Source: Photorhabdus cinerea
GTDB lineage: Bacteria; Pseudomonadota; Gammaproteobacteria; Enterobacterales; Enterobacteriaceae
NCBI RefSeq assembly: GCF_011189575.1
Contig: NZ_PUJW01000013.1
Coordinates: 62,001 to 126,000, forward strand
Direction: 5' to 3'
DNA length: 64,000 bases
Made by a program: the position numbers and the translations under genes. Below, piece after piece: positions 8,679 through 15,792 of this stretch. Within the stretch, counting starts at the first letter, position 1. Each line of letters opens with the position of its first letter. The notes beneath the pieces are model-generated. The model did not search any database and was not told the origin of the DNA. It saw only the letters and a list, made by a program, of their open reading frames with translations.

Positions 8679-9918
8679 TGACTAACTCTGTAGTACTGAC
8701 AACAAGTGTTCCAAGTGTAACCTTTACAAAGACGGGTCTAACTGTGCCCGATGAGGTTGATATTTTAAATGGGCGGCTAAATGATTTGGCTACAGCAATG
8801 GGTGGTGCAATGAGTACGAGCTTAAAACACCACAGGGTCAAATAGCAATGAGTGATGCGGCTATCATTGCTGACAAGAACGATCAGTTACTTGCTATCGT
8901 CAATCAAATTAACCCGGATTATGCAACCGGACGTTTTCAAGATGCTATCGGACGAATTTATTTTTTAGATCGAATTCCTGCATCGGGAACAACGGTAACA
9001 GCAATATGCACTGGGTTAGTTAATACTGTTATTCCAATTGGTAGTATTGCTCAAGATAAAAAAGGGTATCTTTATCATTCAATAACAGAGGCTAAGATCC
9101 CTGACAGCGGCTCTGTTGATGTTGTTTTCCAAAACTCAACAACAGGGCCGTTAGCATGCCAAATTGATGACTTGAACACGATTTATAGCTCGGTGCCCGG
9201 GTGGTCTGGTATCAGTAATGCGAGTGCTGGTGTACCTGGTACAGATGAGGAAACCCGCGCTAATTTTGAGTATCGTCGTAAACAATCTGTTGCTAAAAAT
9301 GCGACAAACTCATTACATGCTATTTATGCAGCAGTATTAGAAGTAAATGGGGTAGCAGATGCATACGTTATTTCAAATGATACTTCGGTAGTAAAAACAG
9401 TCGGGGTATCAAAATACAGAATAGCATCGAACTCTATTTATATTGCTGTATATGGGGGAAAGACTGAGGATGTCGCTAGAGCAATCTGGAAGAAAAAGCC
9501 GCCAGGTATTCCTACGAATGGAAATACAATTCACACAATTGTTGATGATGAAAATTATGTTCAGCCGTACCCTGAGTATGAAATTAAATATGTGATACCA
9601 ACGTCCATTCGTGTTTATGCCAACGTCTCACTTGCTGATAGTGATTACCTTCCTGCTGATATTGAAACACAAGTTAAGTCGGCTATAGCACAAGCGTTTA
9701 ACGGTGAAGACGGTGGAACGCGAGCAAGAATAGCATCTACATTATTTGCTGGTAGATATTATTCAGGTGTTTATAACATAGATACATCGAGTGTTGATAT
9801 TTACAATATTACGCTTAGTCGTGACGGTACTACTTATTTAACATCAATTAGTTTTGGTATTGATGAAATTCCAACGCTTGACGTTGATAATATATCTGTG
9901 AAATTAGTAGGTTCATAA
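8678..9918 (+). pseudogene. Phage baseplate J protein, single-base frameshift
   Basis: Baseplate J-like proteins form the wedge arms of contractile tails. The true start is the ATG at 8678 (MTNSVVLTTSVPSVTFTKTG, then TVPDEVDILNGRL). At about 8821 a one-base deletion (AGCTT where AGCCTT is expected) throws the frame to a stop near 8845. The remainder continues in the next frame (LKTPQGQIAMSDAAIIADKN) and stays open from 8848 to 9918, with ASAGVPGTDEETRANFEYRR and a C-terminal beta-rich domain. Only one base separates this from a full-length gene of about 410 codons, so the inactivation looks recent. Confidence 0.8.
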
Positions 9919-10458
9919 ATGGAAAATATGGGAGCAACTATTCTTGCTCAGTATGCCGCTAGTCCAAAACTCAACTCACTTATTCGAAGTTTCAATGCCG
10001 CTGTTTCCTCCGCTGAATTTATTAATACATTTTACGACCTGATTTGGAACATTGACACAGCAAATACTTACGGTATAGGTTTTGGTGAAGCTTTACTGAA
10101 TGTTCCGACAACGACAGATCCAAATCCATTTGACCAAGCACCATTTTATTCCGGGGAGTCAAAAACAAAAACTATTGAGCTATCAGATCAGATGTACCGA
10201 AAGCTAATTATGATGAAAGCCATATCAAATATATCTGACTGCACTATACCAAACATCAACAGAATGCTTGTTTATATGTTTAGCGATAGCGGACGTGCAT
10301 ATATCACTGATGATGGAAATATGAAGATGAGTTATGTATTTGAATTTCAGATATCAACAGCAGAATTAGCAATTGTTCAAACATCGGGAGCACTGCCTTA
10401 CCCGGTTGGTGTCAGTGTCGCAATCGTTCAAAGGATACCAACAAATGAAATCAACTGA
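9919..10458 (+). CDS. DUF2612-type phage tail protein, internally shortened
   Basis: 179 aa. The start (MENMGATILAQYAASPKLNSL) and the C-terminal half (QMYRKLIMMKAISNISDCTI; INRMLVYMFSDSGRAYITDD) match the DUF2612 family found between baseplate J and the tail fibre. The region around residues 50-75 goes straight from NTYGIGF to GEALLNV, where relatives carry a longer WGRIVG-containing segment, so an in-frame deletion of roughly 20 codons is likely. It starts one base after the J stop. Confidence 0.6.
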   Translation: MENMGATILAQYAASPKLNSLIRSFNAAVSSAEFINTFYDLIWNIDTANTYGIGFGEALLNVPTTTDPNPFDQAPFYSGESKTKTIELSDQMYRKLIMMKAISNISDCTIPNINRMLVYMFSDSGRAYITDDGNMKMSYVFEFQISTAELAIVQTSGALPYPVGVSVAIVQRIPTNEIN

Positions 10459-11781
10459 AAAACCTAATCTTATTGTTGTTCCGTTTGCGAGCGCCGGAGA
10501 CTATAACGAGATTGCAACAAAATCAACTGAAAGCAGCTTGGCAAAAGGCGTAGCTACGTATCTGAGCGGTTTTCCCCCGTTAACGATGACAGTCTGCTGG
10601 TGGAATTCCTCCATCTGGCAAGGATATGAACGGGATATTGAATGATATTACTACCGCAATACGTTATTCAATGTCTGGTGGCTTGTATTCGTATAATGCT
10701 GACTTTAGTGCTGCCATTGATGGTTATCCTAAAGGGGCCATTGTTGCCAGTTTTGATGGAAGTAAAATTTGGTGGAATGGGGTAGAAGATAACAATACAG
10801 ATCCGGATAGTACATCAGTTTCCGGTTGGAAAAATCTACTAGCAGATCCTAATGGGTTATTTCTACAGAAAGCTAATAACTTATCTGATATTAATAACAA
10901 AGCGACAGCGCGTAATAATTTGGGACTGGGAGAGATTGCAACTCAAGATTTTATTCTTGACGCCACACTCACAGAAAAAGGCATCACCCAACTTACAGAC
11001 AAGACAGGTAACAGTAATACCCTTGCAGCAACTCAGAAACTTGTTTCTGATGTGAATTAATGCTAATAATAAGCTCGCTAAAAATCAAAATGGCGCTGAC
11101 ATCTTCAATAAAACTGAATTTGTAAAAAATATCGGTTTATCGGAAACGGTGGAGTTGGCTAAAGGGGCGGTGCCGAATAGCCGGAAAATTAACGGGAAGC
11201 TGTTGGCCGGGGATATTAGTTTGAATGCTGGGGATGTGGGAAGTTATGCTAAATCTGAGAGCGATAATACTTTCTTGCGCATTTCTAGCGATAAAACCGC
11301 AACAATTGGCAGTTTACTGATTGATAGTAAAACTCCATTTCCTGAATTACGTTTTAAGTCGAAAGATGGGTATGTATTGGGAATTAATGGTTCAGAAGGG
11401 AAATTGTTACATATCTATTCTAATGATCCCAGGAATCAGCGGCGTTACAATATATTAACGCCTGAGAGAAGTGGTACTCTTGCATTACAAAATACAGCTA
11501 TAAAATCCGAAAATGGTTGGTGGCAATGTGGAGATACCGGGATTATTATTCAATGGGTTAAGGTTGCATCAGATCAGAAATCATGGATAAAAGTAAATTA
11601 TCCAATTTCTTTTAAAAATAAGTTTTTTGGTTATATTGCAAGCATGTCGAGTATCAATACATCAACTGGTCACACATTAGTACGTAATGCAACACTATCG
11701 ACATTTGAATATCAAGCAGGTACTCCCAACAATAATGAGAACCCAAGCAAAGTTGTACATATATTATTTTGGGGGGTATAA
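10445..11781 (+). pseudogene. Phage tail fibre gene with two frameshifts
   Basis: Tail fibres bind the host surface. The first frame (MKSTEKPNLIVVPFASAGDYNE to FPPLTMTV) ends at 10645 in an out-of-frame tail. The correct sense continues from about 10593 (AGGIPPSGKDMNGILND) through IRYSMSGGLYSYNADF to SDVN at 11057. It then needs another shift to read NANNKLAKNQNGADIFN and on to 11781, ending with a receptor-binding domain (GWWQCGDTGIIIQWV to VVHILFWGV). Both breaks fit 2-nt deletions. The middle segment (LTEKGITQLTDKTGNSNTLA) is shared with the orphan fibre genes at 46-51 kb. Confidence 0.75.
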
Positions 11782-12228
11782 ATGGTCTATTTTTCCAGAA
11801 AAGAATGTGCTTTTTATAATGAAGCTCATGAAGAGTGTGTTGAAATAACAGTAGAAAAACACAATGAATTGCTTGACGGTCAATCACGCGGCTTTGCTAT
11901 CGTCAGTGATAAAGAGGGTTATCCAATTCTTACAAAACAAGCACCGTCTGTTTATCACAAATGGGATAGTGAAAAGTGGATAATATCAGAAAGTGATAAA
12001 ATAAAGCTTAGATGGGAACAGCAGCAACAAGCAGAACATAAGAAACAGCAACTTATGTTCACTGTAAGTAAACAGATCGCTCCGTTACAAGATGCTGTAG
12101 ATTTGGGGATGTCGAGTGATGAGGAAAAATCGCTGTTAACAGAGTTAAAAAAATATAGAGTATTATTGAACCGAATTGATGTTAATTCAGCGTCAGATAT
12201 TAACTGGCCCGAAAAACCTTTAGAATAA
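11782..12228 (+). CDS. Tail fibre assembly protein (Tfa/caudoviral TAP)
   Basis: 148 aa, intact, starting directly after the fibre stop. Tfa proteins are chaperones that help fold and trimerise the C-terminal tip of tail fibres and can stay at the tip. The closing pattern LKKYRVLLNRIDVNSASDINWP is the diagnostic C-terminal motif of the family and recurs in the two tfa genes of the orphan array. The N-terminus (MVYFSRKECAFYNEAHEE) is divergent, as expected for a chaperone matched to its own fibre tip. Confidence 0.8.
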   Translation: MVYFSRKECAFYNEAHEECVEITVEKHNELLDGQSRGFAIVSDKEGYPILTKQAPSVYHKWDSEKWIISESDKIKLRWEQQQQAEHKKQQLMFTVSKQIAPLQDAVDLGMSSDEEKSLLTELKKYRVLLNRIDVNSASDINWPEKPLE

Positions 12229-12319
12229 CGGAATCAGGGCCAATTGAACCGACCCCCAATAGTTAGATAAGTCTAATCAAATATGGCTTTTCTGTACTAC
12301 TCTGACTGAATCGTCCTCA

Positions 12320-12345
12320 AAATGTTGGATAACTATCCAACATTT
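12320..12345. repeat. Perfect 12-bp inverted repeat
   Basis: AAATGTTGGATA and TATCCAACATTT separated by two bases. It lies between the end of the phage tail genes and the symE-like gene (31 nt past the latter's stop). The symmetry would suit an operator or a cruciform. The very short loop and lack of a T-run make a classical terminator less likely. Confidence 0.4.
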
Positions 12346-12375
12346 AAAGGTGTAGTCCATTTATGCTTTAGTCTA

Positions 12376-12660
12376 TTAGATAATCATCAACCCACCAGGA
12401 TAATACTTAATCCAATCAATAGCAGCACTGGGGTTAAATGGCTCAATACTCAGTCCTTCCAGGCATTGCCAGAGTTCCTGAGTGTTCTGGGCGGTAATAA
12501 CAATACAGTCCGGCATCACCCGGATTTTTAGTGGCATTCCGAAGGTAAATCCAGCCTCCTGTAACCATTTTCCTTTTAAAGAAATACCGCTTTTAGCTAC
12601 CTTGCCAAAACGTTCAGCTTGGGAAATTCTGCGAATTGTTTTATTATCGCGTTTAGCCAT
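12376..12660 (-). CDS. symE: SymE-like toxin (AbrB-fold, type I toxin-antitoxin)
   Basis: 94 aa. The stretch ISLKGKWLQEAGFTFGMPL, then KIRVMPDCIVITAQ, reproduces the SymE signature, an AbrB/MazE-like fold. In E. coli SymE is an SOS-induced toxin held in check by the antisense RNA SymR, which overlaps its 5' end. Upstream of the ATG at 12660 is a weak AAGGT ribosome-binding site. I cannot identify an antisense promoter or a clear LexA box here, so regulation is open. The gene lies in the accessory zone between prophage and ssrA. Confidence 0.75.
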   Translation of the reverse strand: MAKRDNKTIRRISQAERFGKVAKSGISLKGKWLQEAGFTFGMPLKIRVMPDCIVITAQNTQELWQCLEGLSIEPFNPSAAIDWIKYYPGGLMII

Positions 12661-12760
12661 AATTAACTACCTTATATAGTTAGTTGTGGTAAGCAGGGTT
12701 ATCGGGTGCCCGCCCGGTAGCTCTGCGTCAGTGAAAATAGTCTCTCAATGTTGAATTATG

Positions 12761-12803
12761 AACTATAGGTCACCTTTCTGCAATAAAAATGTGACCTATA
12801 GTT
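12761..12803. repeat. 13-bp inverted repeat, 17-nt spacer
   Basis: AACTATAGGTCAC at 12761-12773 and GTGACCTATAGTT at 12791-12803 are perfect inverted copies. The right arm ends exactly at the stop codon of the small HTH gene. There is no flanking T-run on the minus strand, so a terminator role is uncertain. The GTGAC core recurs several times between 13050 and 13180. Confidence 0.5.
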
Positions 12804-12988
12804 TACCTGGGCTTTTCGTTTTCAGGCAGTCCATTGAGGGCGTCATTCCAGTGTTGATCCCGTTCTATATTATTCACTATTTTGCTGATCCATGTTTCTG
12901 ATTTGCCCCACCGTACAGCCAGTTCGCGGCGCGTCCAGCCTTTTCGTTTCATTTCAGACTTAAACAATTCTGGCGGTATACGTTTCAA
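12803..12988 (-). CDS. Small HTH protein (61 aa)
   Basis: Starts at a TTG (12986-12988) with a good GGAG ribosome-binding site. The central segment MKRKGWTRRELAVRWGKSET, then WISKIVNN, has the spacing of a helix-turn-helix: helix, turn at RWGKS, recognition helix ETWISKIV. Such one-domain proteins are typically phage or mobile-element regulators. The gene is on the same strand as the SymE-like gene and lies upstream of it, with a large inverted repeat between them. Target unknown. Confidence 0.5.
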   Translation of the reverse strand: MKRIPPELFKSEMKRKGWTRRELAVRWGKSETWISKIVNNIERDQHWNDALNGLPENEKPR

Positions 12989-13500
12989 AATTACTCCACA
13001 AATATAAACTGCTTATCGACACATCATAGTATAGCCATTTCGCCGGTAGGGTGACATTGGTAAATAAAATGACCGCTTAAGTGACATGAACTAGACTCCA
13101 TGAACATAGGATATGCCATACCAGAAATACCTATCACTAAGGTGACTGTTATATGAAGTTGGGTCACATGCATGCGTCAAAAACTGACGGTATCAGGTGC
13201 TGGATTTATGAATAATACCCAATGAAGCAGAGATCTGGTGAGGCATTTTATTTTGCACTACGCATTATAATAGAGGTGTTAGTTCTATTTTAATGAGTAT
13301 GGTATTAACACCTGACAGTGAGGAATTGGTTGCTATGCTACAGACATAAAAAAACCAACCTAATTGTGGTTGGTTTTTCCAAAAGCTCCGCGGCTCCTTT
13401 GCGTATCCTTTTGTGTTCCTTCATTGTCCGGTCAGTGTCCAATCAACTTTGCTAACTCACTGTTTTTAAAGCTGTTGTCCTGTCACTGTCCCTACTAAAT
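12989..13500. other. Repeat-rich noncoding interval beside ssrA
   Basis: No gene of convincing length is visible. Several scattered GTGAC/GTCAC copies lie between 13048 and 13172, and an 18-codon frame (MSMVLTPDSEELVAM) lies just before the terminator at 13351. Between 13420 and 13500 there are short imperfect repeats of GTCCNGTCANTGTCC. The stretch abuts the 3' end of ssrA, a common phage integration site, and may hold degraded attachment-site or IS sequence. Confidence 0.4.
13351..13378 (-). terminator. Bidirectional intrinsic terminator downstream of ssrA
   Basis: Stem AAAACCAACC/GGTTGGTTTT with an 8-nt loop region and T-runs on both strands. It is the first good terminator reached by minus-strand transcription leaving the ssrA 3' end, 120 nt away. 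Confidence 0.65.
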
Positions 13501-13864
13501 TGGTGGAGCTGGCGGGAGTTGAACCCGCGTCCGAAATTCCTACATCCTCGGTACTACATGCTTAGTCTAATCTTTACATTCACTTGCCAGCTGCGGACAG
13601 ACACGCCACTAACAAACTAGCCTGATTAGATTTAACGCTTCAACCCCAGGCAAGGTATCCACGCGATCTCTTTTGGGTTTGACCTCTCTTGATCCCCGTC
13701 CTAAGAGCGGAGGCTAGGGAGAGAGGGAGCTACGCAGGTTATTAAGCTGCTAGTTCGTATTTTTCGTCGTTTGCGACTATTATTTTGCGGCTTTTTACGA
13801 GGCCAACCGCCCCTCGGCATGCACCTTGGGTTTCGCGAATCCCGTCGAATCCAGAATCAGCCCC
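13501..13864 (-). ncRNA. ssrA: Transfer-messenger RNA (tmRNA)
   Basis: 364 nt, read on the minus strand from GGGGCTGATTCTGGATTCG to the tRNA-Ala-like 3' end CCAGCTCCACCA, with the CCA encoded. tmRNA with SmpB rescues stalled ribosomes and tags the unfinished protein for proteolysis. The tag ORF (13742-13774) reads GCA AAC GAC GAA AAA TAC GAA CTA GCA GCT TAA, giving ANDEKYELAA where E. coli has ANDENYALAA. The LAA degron is kept. Its partner smpB lies just upstream on the same strand. Confidence 0.98.
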
Positions 13865-13914
13865 AAGTGTCTTGAACGCAAGTATATCAGAATATTAAAC
13901 CATAATACCAGAAT

Positions 13915-14397
13915 TTATCTTCCAGCATTCTTCATAATACGTGCTTTGTCTAATTTCCATTCACGTTCTTTAATGTCTGAACGTTTGTCGTGTGCCTTTT
14001 TGCCTTTTGCTACGCCAATTTTGATTTTGCACCAGGCATTTTTCCAATAGAGAGATAAGGCAACAACGGTATAACCTTCGCGATTGACTCGACCGTATAA
14101 TGAATCAAGTTCGCGCTGATTGAGTAAGAGTTTGCGTGAGCGCATTGGATCACAGACGACATGGGAAGAAGCTACATTTAACGGAGTGATGGTGGCACCA
14201 AAAAGATAAGCGTCGCCATCTTTGAGTAAAACGTAACTGTCGCTGATATTAGCTTTACCAGCGCGCAGTGATTTGACTTCCCATCCTTGTAACGAGAGAC
14301 CAGCCTCAAATTCTTCTTCAATGAAGTATTCGTGACGGGCTCGTCTATTCATGGCAATGGTTGCCGAACCGGGTTTGTGTGCTTTTTTCTTTGTCAT
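13915..14397 (-). CDS. smpB: SsrA-binding protein SmpB
   Basis: 160 aa, the same length as E. coli SmpB. It binds the tRNA-like domain of tmRNA and delivers it to stalled ribosomes, its C-terminal tail filling the empty mRNA channel. Visible family features are the start MTKKKAHKPGSATIA, an OB-fold core (RRARHEYFIEEEFEAGLSLQ), RSRKLLLNQREL, and the basic C-terminal tail KERE-WKLDKARIMKNAGR. I chose the ATG at 14397, not an in-frame ATG at 14445, because it gives the conserved length and N-terminus. It is transcribed toward ssrA, about 50 nt away. Confidence 0.97.
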   Translation of the reverse strand: MTKKKAHKPGSATIAMNRRARHEYFIEEEFEAGLSLQGWEVKSLRAGKANISDSYVLLKDGDAYLFGATITPLNVASSHVVCDPMRSRKLLLNQRELDSLYGRVNREGYTVVALSLYWKNAWCKIKIGVAKGKKAHDKRSDIKEREWKLDKARIMKNAGR

Positions 14398-14554
14398 AGT
14401 GTGTACATTATACTGAATGCTTTGATGAAAGAAATCTTTTCCCACAGCATATTTGCCGATTAATGAGTATTTATTGCATTATACGCTGACAGATTTTTCT
14501 TTGATCACGTATAGGTGATATTATTTGCCACAATTAAGCCTTACAGGAAATGAT

Positions 14555-14989
14555 ATGCCACAGATTAGTCGCTCTGCGTTAGTACCGTACAGCGTGGAAC
14601 AAATGTACAAATTGGTCAATGATGTTGGTTCTTATCCGGATTTTTTACCGGGATGTGTCGGCAGTCGTGTACTGAGTATCAGTAGTAATGAAATGACTGC
14701 GTCAGTCGATGTTTCCAAAGCGGGTATTAGTAAGACTTTTGTTACTCGGAATATTCTGGCTGATAACCAAAGTATTAATATGCAACTGGTGGATGGGCCT
14801 TTTCGTAAATTGATGGGTGGTTGGCAGTTTATTCCACTTAGTGATGATGCCTGTAAAGTCGAGCTGCACTTGGATTTTGAGTTTACCAATAAGCTGATTG
14901 AATTGGCTTTTGGTAGGATTTTTAAGGAATTAGTCGGAAGTATGATTCAGGCTTTTACTTTGCGCGCACGCGAGGTTTATAGTGCCTGA
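14555..14989 (+). CDS. ratA: RatA/PasT START-domain protein, ribosome-associated toxin family
   Basis: 144 aa. In E. coli RatA binds 50S subunits and can block subunit joining; it also belongs to the COQ10-like START superfamily linked to ubiquinone function. Features: MPQISRSALVPYSVEQMYKL start, the DVGSYPDFLPGC segment, and FGRIFKELVGSMIQAFTLRA at the C-terminus. The ATG at 14555 follows AGGAA. It is divergent from smpB, the standard enterobacterial arrangement, and overlaps rnfH by 8 nt. Confidence 0.93.
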   Translation: MPQISRSALVPYSVEQMYKLVNDVGSYPDFLPGCVGSRVLSISSNEMTASVDVSKAGISKTFVTRNILADNQSINMQLVDGPFRKLMGGWQFIPLSDDACKVELHLDFEFTNKLIELAFGRIFKELVGSMIQAFTLRAREVYSA

Positions 14990-15275
14990 TATCAATATTA
15001 AAGTCGTTTATGCATTGCCTAACCGCCAATATCTGCGTACTGTGAAATTGGCCCAAGGTGCGACTGTAGAGCAGGCGATAGTTGCATCAGGTTTGCTGAC
15101 TTTGCGTAGTGATATTGATCTGCAAAAAAATAAATTCGGAATTTATAGTCGTCCCGCCAAGCTGACGGATGTTTTGGAAGAGGGTGATCGGGTGGAAATT
15201 TATCGCCCATTATTGGCCGATCCAAAAGAAATGCGTCGTAAGCGTGCTGAGCGGGCTAAGAATAATGCTCAATGA
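14982..15275 (+). CDS. rnfH: RnfH/RatB ubiquitin-like family protein
   Basis: 97 aa starting at a GTG inside the end of ratA (8-nt overlap), so the two are translationally coupled. A small beta-grasp protein (VVYALPNRQYLRTVKLAQGA, then VEIYRPLLADPKEMRRKRAE) conserved next to ratA in gamma-proteobacteria. Sometimes called RatB, the presumed antitoxin, but antitoxin activity is not established. The basic Lys/Arg-rich tail is typical. Confidence 0.93.
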   Translation: MPDINIKVVYALPNRQYLRTVKLAQGATVEQAIVASGLLTLRSDIDLQKNKFGIYSRPAKLTDVLEEGDRVEIYRPLLADPKEMRRKRAERAKNNAQ

Positions 15276-15280
15276 TTATC

Positions 15281-15330
15281 AATAAACAGCCAGTCAGGAA
15301 AATGAATGATTGGCTGTTTATATTTTTTTA
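15281..15330. terminator. Bidirectional terminator between rnfH and bamE
   Basis: Inverted repeat around AATAAACAGCCA and TGGCTGTTTATATT followed by a T-run. It serves the convergent genes rnfH (+) and bamE (-). Confidence 0.75.
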
Positions 15331-15331
15331 A

Positions 15332-15679
15332 TTATTGAAGATTCTCAGTAAGTGAATTTTCGTTTTTAATGTCAGTCAATACACCATTACTGTCAAATGT
15401 AAGTGTCAGGGTTTGTTGAGCTACTTTTTCATGTCCAGGTTGTTGACGAAACACATAAAACCATGTTTGAGTGCCAAATGGGTCCTGTAACATTGGTGTC
15501 CCCAATGTGTAGGCTACTTGTTGCTGGGTCATTCCTTTGTGGATTTTTGATACATTAGCAGATGTCAGGTAGTTTCCCTGATTAATGTCAGGCCGATAAA
15601 CAACCCGTTCCAACGTAGAACAACCCGCAGTTAGCATAACGAATGATACAGCAGCGGCAGTCAACATTTTACAGCGCAT
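15332..15679 (-). CDS. bamE: Outer membrane assembly lipoprotein BamE (SmpA)
   Basis: 115 aa. Subunit of the BAM complex that inserts beta-barrel proteins into the outer membrane, where it stabilises BamD. The N-terminus MRCKMLTAAAVSFVML ends in a lipobox LTAGC, with the acylated Cys near residue 20. The mature domain has the family motifs VYRPDINQGNYL, IHKGMTQQQVAYTLGTPM and QTWFYVFRQQPG. It sits beside recN, as in E. coli. It is 3 codons from the shared terminator region. Confidence 0.96.
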   Translation of the reverse strand: MRCKMLTAAAVSFVMLTAGCSTLERVVYRPDINQGNYLTSANVSKIHKGMTQQQVAYTLGTPMLQDPFGTQTWFYVFRQQPGHEKVAQQTLTLTFDSNGVLTDIKNENSLTENLQ

Positions 15680-15792
15680 GGTAATTACATTCCTTTAGGA
15701 GTCAGGGTGTCGATAATAATAGACCTTGGCGAGATTGAAAACCTCTATAAGCCTTAGTTATGACCCCAAATATACGCAAAAGTTGTGTCATA

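Noticed and set aside
12803..12988. Small HTH protein as antitoxin of the SymE-like toxin
   Set aside because: SymE systems use an antisense RNA; no sequence evidence links this HTH protein to toxin neutralisation.
13420..13500. Direct-repeat attL/attR core at the ssrA 3' end
   Set aside because: I could not find a second copy of the ssrA 3' end sequence within the window, so integration at ssrA is suggested only by position.
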